Shown here: piece by piece, positions 1 to 8,307 of the stretch | Position numbering within the stretch: the stretch's first letter is position 1 | How the letters are laid out: each line of letters starts with the position of its first letter | Source: Bacteroidales bacterium | GTDB lineage: Bacteria; Bacteroidota; Bacteroidia; Bacteroidales; JAAUTT01 | Length of the DNA: 24,389 bases | NCBI GenBank assembly: GCA_025350365.1 | Contig: JANXXY010000401.1 | Span: 1-24,389, forward strand | Direction: 5' to 3' | Notes under the pieces: model-generated | The model's input: only the letters and a program-made list of their open reading frames with translations | Told to the model about the DNA's origin: nothing | Databases searched by the model: none | Position numbers and translations under genes: made by a program

Positions 1-1263
1 ACCATCAATTTTGGCATTCACTGTAATTTTAGCATTAATGCCTGCATTTTTTGGGTTTACTACCCACCCGTTTCCTTCTTTTCTGATAATGCCATTGGTA
101 TTGTATGCCGTAATTTTATCACTCCCTATACCTGGCACTGAAATTGAAACCGGATTATCTACGCCAATATAAAAAACATTCATTTTGGTAGGTGAAATAA
201 CAGCATTCGATTCTGCAACAAGATATTCCGCTTTAAATGGTTTTCTTATGATGGATCCATCGGTTGCTTTTAATTGAATAATACCACCCCATTTTACAGA
301 GCCAACTGAACCGGCAGTGCGTTTAAAAATACCTTTTTTAGTGACAGGATCGATTGGTAGACTATCTCTATTCCCACCTACAATCTGGTAATCAATTTTC
401 CCATCTGCTGTTTTAATTTCCTGTACCTGACCGGTATAGATAGTAGGATTACGTGTGGTATCAAACGCTGCCATAAAAACCTCGGCTCTATACTCGCCTC
501 CTTTAAGAACATAATCGGAATTAACGATTATTGTTGGCGCAAGCTTGTTAAACTTAAAGGATCCGGCATCAATTTGATTAAACAAATACCTGATAACATC
601 CGATTCAGCGTTTCGTACATCACTTTGCAGTTTGCTCATAATAGTAGTAACTGCAATAAGAGGCCAACTTTCAAAATGAGCAGTTTCCCATGTCTGTTTT
701 TGGCCTTCTACATTCGGTGGATCAGATGTATCCAACGTTGCGTTAATGGAGGCAATAAGATCTACATCATTTTTATCAACGTAACTAAGCATTGTGTTTC
801 GAAGCTCAACGAATTTTGCTTTCAAAACCTTACCTTGTCCATTGTTATTAGATCCAATCATTATTTCAGAGGCAATAAAAGTATCATCCTTTTTTTCGAT
901 TTTACTACTCTTCACTCTTCTTTTGGCATCAATTGCCTTATTCCCGTTGTCAGCCTTTTTTACAATCTGAATCTTAAGATCCTGAATCATATTAAAAAGA
1001 TCTTCCGACTTTTTCTTTACATCCTGAGCCTTTACTTGCCAAGGTTTAGCTTTATTTGGATTTGATACTGCAAGTTTGTCAAATTCATCGTAAAGTAAGT
1101 TGTTCTTATCACTAAAGTTCTCAGAAGTTTTAGTAAGACCTTCATCTACAATAACAAATGCATTCAAAATTTCCTTTGATACATTCAGCGCTAGTAAGGC
1201 AGTCAGCACCAAATACATCATGCCGATCATTTTTTGCCTGGGAGTTTCTTTTCCGTGACCCAT
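1..1263 (-). CDS. gldM: GldM/PorM, type IX secretion motor protein (partial, 3' end outside window)
   Basis: Reading from the ATG at 1263 down to base 1, the frame is open for 421 codons with no stop. GldM is the periplasm-spanning part of the T9SS motor: one N-terminal transmembrane helix sits inside the GldL bundle and four periplasmic domains reach up to the GldK/GldN ring. Visible here are the family start MGHGKETPRQKMIG, a membrane helix at about residues 12-28, a helical region rich in Lys/Asp (about 60-210) and beta-rich domains after it, including the motifs KMNVFYIGVDNPVSISVPG and GNGWVVNPKNAG. The family is usually about 515-525 residues, so roughly 100 residues, most of the last domain, lie left of the window. 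It follows gldL by 27 bases in the same operon. The identification is firm; only the C-terminus is missing. Confidence 0.96.
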   Translation of the reverse strand, partial: MGHGKETPRQKMIGMMYLVLTALLALNVSKEILNAFVIVDEGLTKTSENFSDKNNLLYDEFDKLAVSNPNKAKPWQVKAQDVKKKSEDLFNMIQDLKIQIVKKADNGNKAIDAKRRVKSSKIEKKDDTFIASEIMIGSNNNGQGKVLKAKFVELRNTMLSYVDKNDVDLIASINATLDTSDPPNVEGQKQTWETAHFESWPLIAVTTIMSKLQSDVRNAESDVIRYLFNQIDAGSFKFNKLAPTIIVNSDYVLKGGEYRAEVFMAAFDTTRNPTIYTGQVQEIKTADGKIDYQIVGGNRDSLPIDPVTKKGIFKRTAGSVGSVKWGGIIQLKATDGSIIRKPFKAEYLVAESNAVISPTKMNVFYIGVDNPVSISVPGIGSDKITAYNTNGIIRKEGNGWVVNPKNAGINAKITVNAKIDG

Positions 1264-1290
1264 AGAAATCAGTTCTTATGCTATAATTAC

Positions 1291-2175
1291 TTATTTTTTA
1301 TTTGTCACAACATTCATTGCGGCCAACATATTGCCATAAACTGTATTAAGCGATGATAAATTACTGCTTAATTGAGTTATTTCATCTTTATATTTTTGAG
1401 TTTCCTGAGATGATTGTTTCAAATCCTGAAGCAATTGGTTCATTCCTCCATATAAAGCCTGATTTTCTTTTAAATGTGTATTTGAATCACGCAATTGCAA
1501 CTCGTAAACGGCATTTAAAGCAGAGAGATTTTTATTAACATTTTCAAGTTGAGAATTGTAATTTTTTGCTCCTTCCGAAATGGAAGAAATATCATTCTTT
1601 ACAGTCGATGATAAACTTGAATAAGAATTCGTTAACGTTCCTATTGAATCCTGTAATGACGAAGCAGATTGAGTAAATGCAGTGGATAGGTTTCCTACCG
1701 ATGATGCTGCATTTTTCATGTTTGAGGCATACTGACTTGTTGCCACTGTCGCTTCAGAGATATCAGAAAGACTAGATGATGTAACATTGAGCTTATTCAG
1801 GGATTCTCCTAATTTCTTGAAAGTTTCAGGACCTATATTTGCATCTTGTACTAAATCCTCGAATCTATCTAAAGTAGTATGCCCCAATTTGCCTGCTTCC
1901 TTTATTGTTTCTATTTCATCAGGATCGGTCATACCGGCCAGTTCAGGATACACTAACGTCCAGTCAAGTTCTTCATGTAAAGGCTCAAAAGCAGAAAAGA
2001 AGAAAATAATCGATTCAGTAATAAGACCTACGGAAATCATTACACTGGCTCCATACCAATGTTGTATTTTAAAAAGTGCTCCAATAATTACAACGGATGC
2101 TCCAAAGCCATACAATTTGGCCATAAAATTTTTCCAACCGGAGCTTTGTACAATTTCAGTAATATTCATATACAA
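1291..2175 (-). CDS. gldL: GldL/PorL, type IX secretion inner-membrane motor protein
   Basis: GldL forms the pentameric cytoplasmic-membrane stator/rotor that converts proton-motive force into movement of GldM and so drives T9SS secretion and gliding. The 294-residue protein has two N-terminal membrane helices (about 22-36 and 44-62) with the family motifs LFKIQHWYG and GLITESIIFFFSAFEP. The glutamate in the second helix (E54) and nearby K36, H39 and E64 are the type of charged membrane residues implicated in proton coupling in this family. Residues from about 100 on are cytoplasmic, Ser/Asn/Gln-rich and predicted coiled coil, ending with two similar segments (NLSALNAVYELQL and NLSSLNTVYGNML). 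An in-frame ATG two codons in (residue 3) is an equally good start. It lies 45 bases after gldK and 27 before gldM. Confidence 0.96.
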   Translation of the reverse strand: MYMNITEIVQSSGWKNFMAKLYGFGASVVIIGALFKIQHWYGASVMISVGLITESIIFFFSAFEPLHEELDWTLVYPELAGMTDPDEIETIKEAGKLGHTTLDRFEDLVQDANIGPETFKKLGESLNKLNVTSSSLSDISEATVATSQYASNMKNAASSVGNLSTAFTQSASSLQDSIGTLTNSYSSLSSTVKNDISSISEGAKNYNSQLENVNKNLSALNAVYELQLRDSNTHLKENQALYGGMNQLLQDLKQSSQETQKYKDEITQLSSNLSSLNTVYGNMLAAMNVVTNKK

Positions 2176-2220
2176 TAATTTTAGAATGCCTGAGTAACCA
2201 AAGTTATATTTTAATAGTGC

Positions 2221-3558
2221 TTATTTTGCTGATGTACCTAAATATGATCTAACACAGCGGAATCCGATAAAAGATTTGGCAGTGTCCTGATATTCATAAG
2301 TTCGGGTACCAACTTGCATGTAATAAGCAATATCTTTCCAGGATCCGCCACGAATCACTTTACGCTTCATTGAAGGAGGATCATCAGGAAGTGCATTGTA
2401 CTTATAATCAGGATTTAGATCATGTGTGAAATTATATGCTGATTCATCATATGCATTGGCACACCATTCGCCAACATTTCCGGCCATATCGTATAAGCCC
2501 CATTCGTTAGGTTCGTAATATCCTACTCGCACAGCCGTTATGCCACCATCATCAGCATAATTTCCGCGTAATGGTTTAAAATTTGCAAGAAAGCAACCTT
2601 GTTTGTTTCGGGTGTACATTCCACCCCATGGATACATCGAATTGTTAAGTCCACCCCTGGCTGCATATTCCCATTCTGCCTCAGAAGGCAATCTGAAATC
2701 ATGCACGCTTGATTCTCCATTCTGTGCCAAGGAAGCATTTAAATATTGAGTTCTCCATATTGAAAATGCAGTTGCCTGTTTCCAATTCACTCCAACAACA
2801 GGGTAATCATCATATGCCGGGTGCCAGAAGTACATTGTTGCCAATGGTTCGTTATAAGAATATGTAAAATCAGATACCCAACATAAAGTATCAGGATAAA
2901 CATTTATTACATCTCTCATTATAAAGGCAGACCTATCCTGAACCTGTATTTGTTCACCCAAAGAATTTACCGCGGTACCATTATATTGTTTTGTGCTAAA
3001 GTTATATTTATTCGATTTTTTTGCGGCTTGTTGCATATCCACCCAAAAATATTCATACATTAATTTTCTGGTGTCTATCTCTTTTCTGAAATAAAACCTC
3101 TCATTAGGTTGAAGGTAAATTTCCTTCAAAGTTTCATTCACTGTCTCATCTTTCGTATCGATTTCGGTTTTCCAATTAATCATCGGAGGATCAATAGGAT
3201 TGCCATTGTCGTCTTCAGATATCAGAAATTCTTCATTCTGTGTACCCAGCAATCTTCTCATAATCGAATCGCGAACCCAGTAAACAAATTGACGATACTC
3301 ATTATTAGTTATTTCGGTCTCATCCATCCAAAAGGCATCAACAGATACTGTTTTCGATGTTACGTTTTGTGCCCAGGATACATCCTGATCGCTCGGACCC
3401 ATATTATAACTTCCCTGCGGAATAAAAACCATTCCAAAGGGATCGGGTTCAAAGTACTTTTTTCTACCTTGCACACCAGTAAGCTCCCCGTTACTGGTTT
3501 TCCCACAGCTACCGTTAAGTATTGCAAATACGATACTTATGCCCAGTACTCTTTTCAT
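2221..3558 (-). CDS. gldK: GldK/PorK, type IX secretion outer-membrane-associated lipoprotein
   Basis: GldK pairs with GldN to form the large periplasmic ring under the outer membrane in T9SS. The protein has the formylglycine-generating-enzyme (sulfatase-modifying factor) fold: FIPQGSYNMG near the N-terminus, PVVGVNWKQATAFSIW, RLPSEAEWEYAARGG, GLYDMAGNVGEWC, RGGSW and a final GFRCVRSY. At the position after RGGS where true FGE enzymes carry their two copper-binding catalytic cysteines, this protein reads WKDIAYYM, so it is a non-catalytic structural member, as expected for GldK. I place the start at 3558 because it gives a clean lipoprotein signal (MKRVLGISIVFAILNGSC); an upstream in-frame ATG at 3600 would add 14 hydrophilic residues in front of it. 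The lipobox is atypical (Asn at -3). There is a 45-base gap to gldL. Confidence 0.95.
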   Translation of the reverse strand: MKRVLGISIVFAILNGSCGKTSNGELTGVQGRKKYFEPDPFGMVFIPQGSYNMGPSDQDVSWAQNVTSKTVSVDAFWMDETEITNNEYRQFVYWVRDSIMRRLLGTQNEEFLISEDDNGNPIDPPMINWKTEIDTKDETVNETLKEIYLQPNERFYFRKEIDTRKLMYEYFWVDMQQAAKKSNKYNFSTKQYNGTAVNSLGEQIQVQDRSAFIMRDVINVYPDTLCWVSDFTYSYNEPLATMYFWHPAYDDYPVVGVNWKQATAFSIWRTQYLNASLAQNGESSVHDFRLPSEAEWEYAARGGLNNSMYPWGGMYTRNKQGCFLANFKPLRGNYADDGGITAVRVGYYEPNEWGLYDMAGNVGEWCANAYDESAYNFTHDLNPDYKYNALPDDPPSMKRKVIRGGSWKDIAYYMQVGTRTYEYQDTAKSFIGFRCVRSYLGTSAK

Positions 3559-3640
3559 AACATTATGGTGTTTATGTGTATAAGAACTTTTAGTATTCAT
3601 TTTCCGGATACGTAAATTTTTTCTTGATTAATTTAATTAA

Positions 3641-4588
3641 TTATAAAAATCGAATGCTTTTGTATTTGTGTGGTATTTTTTCCGTTATTATATTGAAACA
3701 ATATCCAACCATAATTTCATGCGAACCGCTATTGTATTTTCGAATATCAGTAGTCGAGAAATCATAGGAATATCCTACTTTTAATCCATTTGCAAATTCA
3801 ATTCCCAACATTCCAATTATTGCAGAACTGAGTCTATAAGAAACGCCTCCCCATATGCGTTTATTGTATACTAAAACAGTATTTAAATCAACCCTTGATG
3901 AACCTCCGTCAGTACCAATAAAAACTGATGGTTGTAAATCGAATGAAGGGTTAGGAAGTGCAATATTATATCCTGTTGTTAAATAATAATGTCGTTTTAG
4001 GCTTGGCGTGGCCTTTTCATACGAAAATTTTGGTTGCGTAAGGTGTGTTGAAGAAAGCCCAAAATACACATTTTCCGCCTTATAGAATAAACCAAAGTTT
4101 AAATCAAAGATAGAAGCGGATTCCTTTGGTCCCGGAATGCCCTGATCCTGATCGGCATTTATATTCCCAGTGCTTTTACCCGCGTCCCACGTAGCGCTTA
4201 GCGCTTTGTTGTAAAATCCCGCGCTCACTCCAATTCCTAATTTTCCGTTTCCGTTGTTTATATTCATCCTGTATGCATAAGCCAGATTTAGGCCTATATT
4301 TTTTTCAAAACCAAGTTTATCATTTACTATAGTTAACCCAATTCCACTGTTTATTTTAAATGGTTTAACTGAAGCATCAATATTGAAAACCTGTGTAGAT
4401 GGGGCTCCATTAAGACCCACCCATTGTTCACGACCCAATAATGATGCACAAATTGCATCTTTACTACCAGCATATCCGGGATTAACAGCCAGATTATTTT
4501 GCATATACTGACTAAATTGCGGATCCTGTTGCGCAGCTGCTATTCCGAAGAGCAGCAGTAAAGGAAGGAAAATTAAAGGCTTAATCAT
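3641..4588 (-). CDS. porP: PorP/SprF family type IX secretion outer-membrane protein
   Basis: PorP/SprF proteins are outer-membrane beta-barrel partners of T9SS; some are core components (PorP) and others help secrete particular adhesins (SprF), and peptidoglycan-tethered complexes have been linked to them. The 315-residue protein starts with a signal peptide (about residues 1-19, ending AAAQQ) and then the diagnostic QDPQFSQYMQNNLAVNPGYAGS, followed by REQWVGLNGAPSTQ. The rest alternates short polar and aromatic strands typical of a barrel (GIGLTIVNDKLGFEKN, LNLAYAYRM, GFYNKAL, YFGLSSTHL). Its position immediately upstream of gldK matches the porP-porK-porL-porM order of Porphyromonas rather than the flavobacterial arrangement. 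From sequence alone PorP and SprF cannot be separated, so the symbol rests on this synteny. Confidence 0.9.
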   Translation of the reverse strand: MIKPLIFLPLLLLFGIAAAQQDPQFSQYMQNNLAVNPGYAGSKDAICASLLGREQWVGLNGAPSTQVFNIDASVKPFKINSGIGLTIVNDKLGFEKNIGLNLAYAYRMNINNGNGKLGIGVSAGFYNKALSATWDAGKSTGNINADQDQGIPGPKESASIFDLNFGLFYKAENVYFGLSSTHLTQPKFSYEKATPSLKRHYYLTTGYNIALPNPSFDLQPSVFIGTDGGSSRVDLNTVLVYNKRIWGGVSYRLSSAIIGMLGIEFANGLKVGYSYDFSTTDIRKYNSGSHEIMVGYCFNIITEKIPHKYKSIRFL

Positions 4589-4650
4589 ATGTAAAGTCTC
4601 ACTTCATCTGTTCTTAATGTAGTAAAGTAAGCAATAATTAAGTTTTCCTA

Positions 4651-4658
4651 CAAATTTA
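4651..4658 (-). promoter_or_regulatory. Candidate -7 promoter box for porP-gldKLM
   Basis: On the minus strand this reads TAAATTTG, a full match to the Bacteroidota -7 consensus TAnnTTTG. It would start transcription near 4647 and give a leader of about 60 bases before the porP ATG at 4588. No TTTG lies at the expected -33 position, so the promoter may depend on an activator or may be a chance match in AT-rich DNA. Confidence 0.4.
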
Positions 4659-4679
4659 TTAACATTTTATTGTTAATAA
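4656..4679. promoter_or_regulatory. AT-rich 9-6-9 palindrome, candidate operator of the T9SS operon
   Basis: A perfect inverted repeat has TTATTAACA (4656-4664) and TGTTAATAA (4671-4679) around a 6-base spacer. It overlaps the first bases of the candidate -7 box and covers the region from about -10 to -33 of that promoter. The 24-base two-fold symmetric layout is that of a dimeric transcription-factor site. It is too AT-rich for a strong RNA hairpin and has no T-tract, so a terminator is less likely. The binding protein is unknown. Confidence 0.4.
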
Positions 4680-4804
4680 CTGTCCCTTCCTTTGCCTGCT
4701 TATACTGCATTTTAAAATTAATGTTTCCTTGTTAGATAATTATTATTTATATAATTCCCATTTTATGATACATGCTATTGATTCCAAATTACTTAAAATT
4801 TAAA

Positions 4805-5932
4805 TTAAATTTGAATTCTTTGAAAAGTCCTCCACCAACGATCGGGTATTTCTTGTTTACAGGCCAGTTCGTAGTCATTTTCAGAACACGAAAGCACAAT
4901 ACGATGATTATGCTTATGTAAGAAAATCTCCATCCACCAGCGGTTGGTAAAGTTACTTTGATAAAATGCCAAATCCTGATTGGAATCATTATTATGAATC
5001 AAATATTTAGTAAAATTCTGTGGTTTTAAATCAGGTTCTTCAAATATCCTGTTAGCTAATCCTTCAAGAAAATACCATATTACCTGCGCAGCTAATTTTG
5101 ACGTTGTTTGGTGAATATCATTTGCTATTGAAATATCAAAAACACCTAATGATGTGATTCGGTTACTGTGTCCGGTAAAGAACGATAATTGACAGGCTTC
5201 ATCGCCTGACAAACCGTTAGGGGAACTGTTCAATGCTCCGGGAGCATCGGAATGCTTTATGGAGTTTAAGCTAAACGTTACAAGATTAGAATCTCTAAGA
5301 ACAGGTTCAATTTCTTTCATGTTAGTTCGTAGAAAACCGAGGCGATATGCTTCGAAATAAGAATCATCCACGAAATCGAGAACTGCTTGTGATACATAAC
5401 AACTCTGGTAACCAATATTTATATAATTAAACATTGAAAAACTGTCGTCGTTTTCTTTGCTGTGATTGCCTGAGGTATAACTTTCATTTATTGATTCACT
5501 GGAAATACGGGAGTCGATAGATACCATATTTAAAGGTAAATCGTTTTTTTGATAAGCCAGAATTCCTCCGTAATTGAATTTCGATGTGCCTCCAATTAGA
5601 ACCAAAATAACATTATTCCTTTTAATCTCCTGAAAAACCTCGCTGATAGCAACACAAGCATCAGCGAAATTATTGCCGCATTTAATGTTTCCCAAATCAA
5701 TAATGGAAAGGTTATTTGAAAGTGGAGCTAGTTGATATATCTGATATCTGACCTGATTAGCTACTTCAAAGGTTTTATTATTTTCATCGTCAGGCACTCC
5801 CAATAATGCCACCTGAAAACCCTGCGTTGTAATATCGACCTTCTGCTTTTCGAAAAAGCGTACATGCTTAGTTACAAAATGAGTGTCGACAATATTATTG
5901 TTGTTGAAATCCAAAAAATCTACCAGTTCCAT
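4805..5932 (-). CDS. Arginase/formimidoylglutamase-fold protein with all metal-binding motifs lost
   Basis: This 375-residue protein aligns by motif order with the ureohydrolase (arginase/agmatinase/formimidoylglutamase) fold and would probably be auto-annotated as formimidoylglutamase. Active members need a dinuclear manganese site made by GG(D/E/G)H, DAHxD and SxDxD. Here the corresponding segments read LIGGTSKFNYGG (residues 112-123; His replaced by Ser), VSIDSRISSE (137-146; His replaced by Arg, last Asp by Ser) and SLNSIKHSDAPG (221-232; both Asp replaced). Surrounding fold elements are kept, such as the DAPG turn, GLSGDEAC (240-247) and GVFDISIANDIHQTTSKLAAQVIWYFLEG near 263-291. It is therefore very probably not a metal-dependent hydrolase. 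A structural, binding or regulatory role is inferred. It lies 21 bases after topA, probably co-transcribed with it, and upstream of the T9SS genes. No signal peptide is seen. Confidence 0.82.
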   Translation of the reverse strand: MELVDFLDFNNNNIVDTHFVTKHVRFFEKQKVDITTQGFQVALLGVPDDENNKTFEVANQVRYQIYQLAPLSNNLSIIDLGNIKCGNNFADACVAISEVFQEIKRNNVILVLIGGTSKFNYGGILAYQKNDLPLNMVSIDSRISSESINESYTSGNHSKENDDSFSMFNYINIGYQSCYVSQAVLDFVDDSYFEAYRLGFLRTNMKEIEPVLRDSNLVTFSLNSIKHSDAPGALNSSPNGLSGDEACQLSFFTGHSNRITSLGVFDISIANDIHQTTSKLAAQVIWYFLEGLANRIFEEPDLKPQNFTKYLIHNNDSNQDLAFYQSNFTNRWWMEIFLHKHNHRIVLSCSENDYELACKQEIPDRWWRTFQRIQI

Positions 5933-5953
5933 TAAAGTATTGATTATGCAGGA

Positions 5954-8278
5954 TTAGGATTTCTTTTTTTTGCCTCTGGCTGGCTTTGATTTTGTACTGC
6001 CATCTTTTATAATATCCATACATTCCTTAAAAGTTAAGGCCTCAGCGCTTTTCGTTTTAGGAATTTTATAGTTTTCTTTCTTAAAAACAATGTAAGCTCC
6101 CCAGCGTCCATTAAGAATCTGTAGATTGGCGTCCTCAGAAAAATTCTTAATAACTTTGTTTAACAGCTCCTGCCGTTTAATACCAATTATCTCAATGGCC
6201 CGGTCAATAGTAACCGTTAAAGGATTATCTTCTGCTATTTTAATGGAATAAAATTTATTATCGTGTTTCAGGTAAGGACCGAATCTGCCTATACCGACTA
6301 AAACGTCTTTTTCCTCAAAACTTCCAATGACTTTGGGAAGTTTGAACAAATCCAATACCTCATCAAGCGAAATAGTATCAATGGATTGCCCTTTTAGGAG
6401 ACCTGCAAATCTTGGCTTATCTTCATCGGTTGCCACGCCAATTTGTGCCATTGGACCAAATCGTCCGATTTTTACCATCACCGGCTTCCCCGAAACCGGA
6501 TCGGCCCCAAGAATGCGTTCACCAACACTTCTTTCGGAGGTTTCAGTGGTTATTGCAACTTTTTCGTGAAATGGATTATAAAATTTATCAATCATCTTTG
6601 TCCAGCCCAAATTTCCGATGGCTATCTCATCAAATTCCTTTTCAACATTGGCTGTAAAATTATAATCCAAAATATCTTTAAAGTGCTGTACCAGAAAGTC
6701 ATTTACAATCATTCCAATATCGCTCGGAAAAAGTTTAAACTTCTCAGCCCCTGTTATTTCCTTCAGTTTCTTTTCAGTGATCGTCAGGTTTTGAAGTGTA
6801 ATTTCCTGATATTCACGAGTTATTCCCTCACGATCCTCTTTTACCACGTAACCCCTCACTTGAATAGTTGAAATGGTTGGGGCATAGGTAGAAGGACGTC
6901 CTATCCCTAATTCTTCAAGCTTTTTCACCAGGCTGGCTTCCGTGTACCTTGGTAAATGGTGTGTAAACCGCTCAGTGGCTTTTATATAATTAAGATCAAG
7001 AATCTGATTAATTTTTAATGGAGGTAAAAGTCGTTCCGTACTTTCCTCATTCTCCTCATCGGTCGATTCGAGATATACTTTGAGAAAACCCTCGAATTTC
7101 ATTACTTCTCCTGAAGCAATAAATTTTTCAGGTGTAGTTGAAATATTTATGGTAACTGTGGTTTTTTCAAGGGCTGCATCGCTCATTTGTGATGCAACAG
7201 TTCTCTTCCAAATAAGATCATATAGCCGGCGCTCTGTTGCAGAACCCTCTATTTCAAATTGATCCAAATAGGTTGGGCGAATTGCCTCATGAGCTTCCTG
7301 TGCTCCCTTCGACTTGGTTTTGTATTGACGGGGGTTTGAAAATTTTTCGCCGTATTCCTTTATAATGACATCTTTCGCCATCGTAATTGCCGTATCCGAA
7401 AGATTTACCGAGTCGGTACGCATATAGGTTATTTTTCCGGCTTCATATAGCTTTTGCGCAATGGCCATGGTTTGGCCTACCGAAAAACTCAATTTACGAC
7501 TAGCTTCCTGCTGAAGAGTAGAAGTAGTAAAAGGAGCTGCCGGCGATTTTTTTGATGGTTTGGTAACTATATCGGTTATTTTGAATTGGGCTCCCTGACA
7601 TTTATTTAGAAAATCGAGCGTAACTTTTCGGTCGGTAAATTTATTGTCAAGTTCGGAAAATAACGAACCCTTTTTCTGCTCTGTAAAAAAATTGGCATTA
7701 ACTTTAAAAGACGATGTGCTATTAAAGGCCTGAATTTCACGCTCTCGCTCCACTATCAAACGTACAGCGACTGATTGAACTCTGCCAGCAGATAAAGCAG
7801 GCTTTACCTTTTTCCAAAGAATAGGTGATATTTCAAAACCTACCAATCGATCGAGCACACGTCTGGCCTGTTGGGCGTTAACTAAATTTAAATCGATAAA
7901 CCGCGGATTTTTTATCGCGTTCAGTATGGCATCTTTGGTAATTTCGTGGAAAACAATACGCTTTGTATTATCTTGCCTCAACCCCAGAACCTCATAAAGA
8001 TGCCACGAAATAGCTTCTCCTTCACGGTCTTCATCAGAAGCAAGCCAAACAATTTTTGCTTCTTTAGCAAGTTTTTTTAACTCGGCAACAATTTTCTTTT
8101 TGTCTTCCGGAACAATATACTGGGGCTCATAGTCCTTCTTTACGTCTATTCCCAGGTTTTTTTTGTCCAAATCGCGGATGTGACCAAAACTCGACTTCAC
8201 CAAATAGTTTTTCCCTAAAAACTTCTCTATTGTAGAGGCTTTAGCGGGAGATTCAACAATCACCAGATTTTCAACCAT
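5954..8278 (-). CDS. topA: DNA topoisomerase I (type IA)
   Basis: TopA relaxes negatively supercoiled DNA by cutting one strand through a 5'-phosphotyrosine. The N-terminal TOPRIM domain begins at VENLVIVESPAKA (E9 is the expected catalytic Glu) and includes ASDEDREGEAISWH, the metal-binding DxDxE. The active-site tyrosine is Y285 in GKITYMRTDS. Further family motifs are SAGRVQSVAVRL, EAHEAIRPT and GIGRPSTYAPTI. The C-terminus has two short topoisomerase C-terminal repeats (VKIGRFGPMAQIG and VGIGRFGPYLKH) and a Lys-rich tail (KPARGKKKKS); no four-cysteine zinc ribbons are present. I use the ATG at 8278 (774 residues) instead of the in-frame one at 8308, because a strong promoter -7 box sits on 8308-8315 and the family start is MxENLVIVESPAKA. 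Divergent from the PBP gene. Confidence 0.97.
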   Translation of the reverse strand: MVENLVIVESPAKASTIEKFLGKNYLVKSSFGHIRDLDKKNLGIDVKKDYEPQYIVPEDKKKIVAELKKLAKEAKIVWLASDEDREGEAISWHLYEVLGLRQDNTKRIVFHEITKDAILNAIKNPRFIDLNLVNAQQARRVLDRLVGFEISPILWKKVKPALSAGRVQSVAVRLIVEREREIQAFNSTSSFKVNANFFTEQKKGSLFSELDNKFTDRKVTLDFLNKCQGAQFKITDIVTKPSKKSPAAPFTTSTLQQEASRKLSFSVGQTMAIAQKLYEAGKITYMRTDSVNLSDTAITMAKDVIIKEYGEKFSNPRQYKTKSKGAQEAHEAIRPTYLDQFEIEGSATERRLYDLIWKRTVASQMSDAALEKTTVTINISTTPEKFIASGEVMKFEGFLKVYLESTDEENEESTERLLPPLKINQILDLNYIKATERFTHHLPRYTEASLVKKLEELGIGRPSTYAPTISTIQVRGYVVKEDREGITREYQEITLQNLTITEKKLKEITGAEKFKLFPSDIGMIVNDFLVQHFKDILDYNFTANVEKEFDEIAIGNLGWTKMIDKFYNPFHEKVAITTETSERSVGERILGADPVSGKPVMVKIGRFGPMAQIGVATDEDKPRFAGLLKGQSIDTISLDEVLDLFKLPKVIGSFEEKDVLVGIGRFGPYLKHDNKFYSIKIAEDNPLTVTIDRAIEIIGIKRQELLNKVIKNFSEDANLQILNGRWGAYIVFKKENYKIPKTKSAEALTFKECMDIIKDGSTKSKPARGKKKKS

Positions 8279-8307
8279 AACTCTTAACCCCATTTTAAAA
8301 AACACCA

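Larger units (their letters stand above)
4589..4804. other. Intergenic region upstream of the T9SS operon
   Basis: A 216-base AT-rich gap lies between the arginase-fold gene and porP. It contains no open frame of note. It holds a -7-type promoter box (4651-4658) and an overlapping palindrome (4656-4679), annotated separately. The half next to the arginase-fold gene (4690-4804) is AT-rich with poly-T/poly-A runs but no convincing terminator hairpin, so read-through from topA into the T9SS genes cannot be excluded. Confidence 0.6.

Noticed and set aside
574..1065. 163-codon plus-strand frame opposite gldM
   Set aside because: It is antisense to a clear gldM frame; the Phe/Ile/Cys-rich translation looks like a complement artefact.
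3641..4588. T9SS cargo protein with a C-terminal sorting domain
   Set aside because: The C-terminus lacks the sorting-domain motifs and the N-terminus is diagnostic of PorP/SprF.
4789..4989. Small minus-strand reading frame of 66 codons
   Set aside because: It overlaps the end of the arginase-fold gene in another frame, has no recognisable motif and is explained as a shadow.
6327..6871. Several plus-strand frames of 80-142 codons opposite topA
   Set aside because: They are antisense to conserved topA coding sequence, mutually overlapping, and resemble no family.
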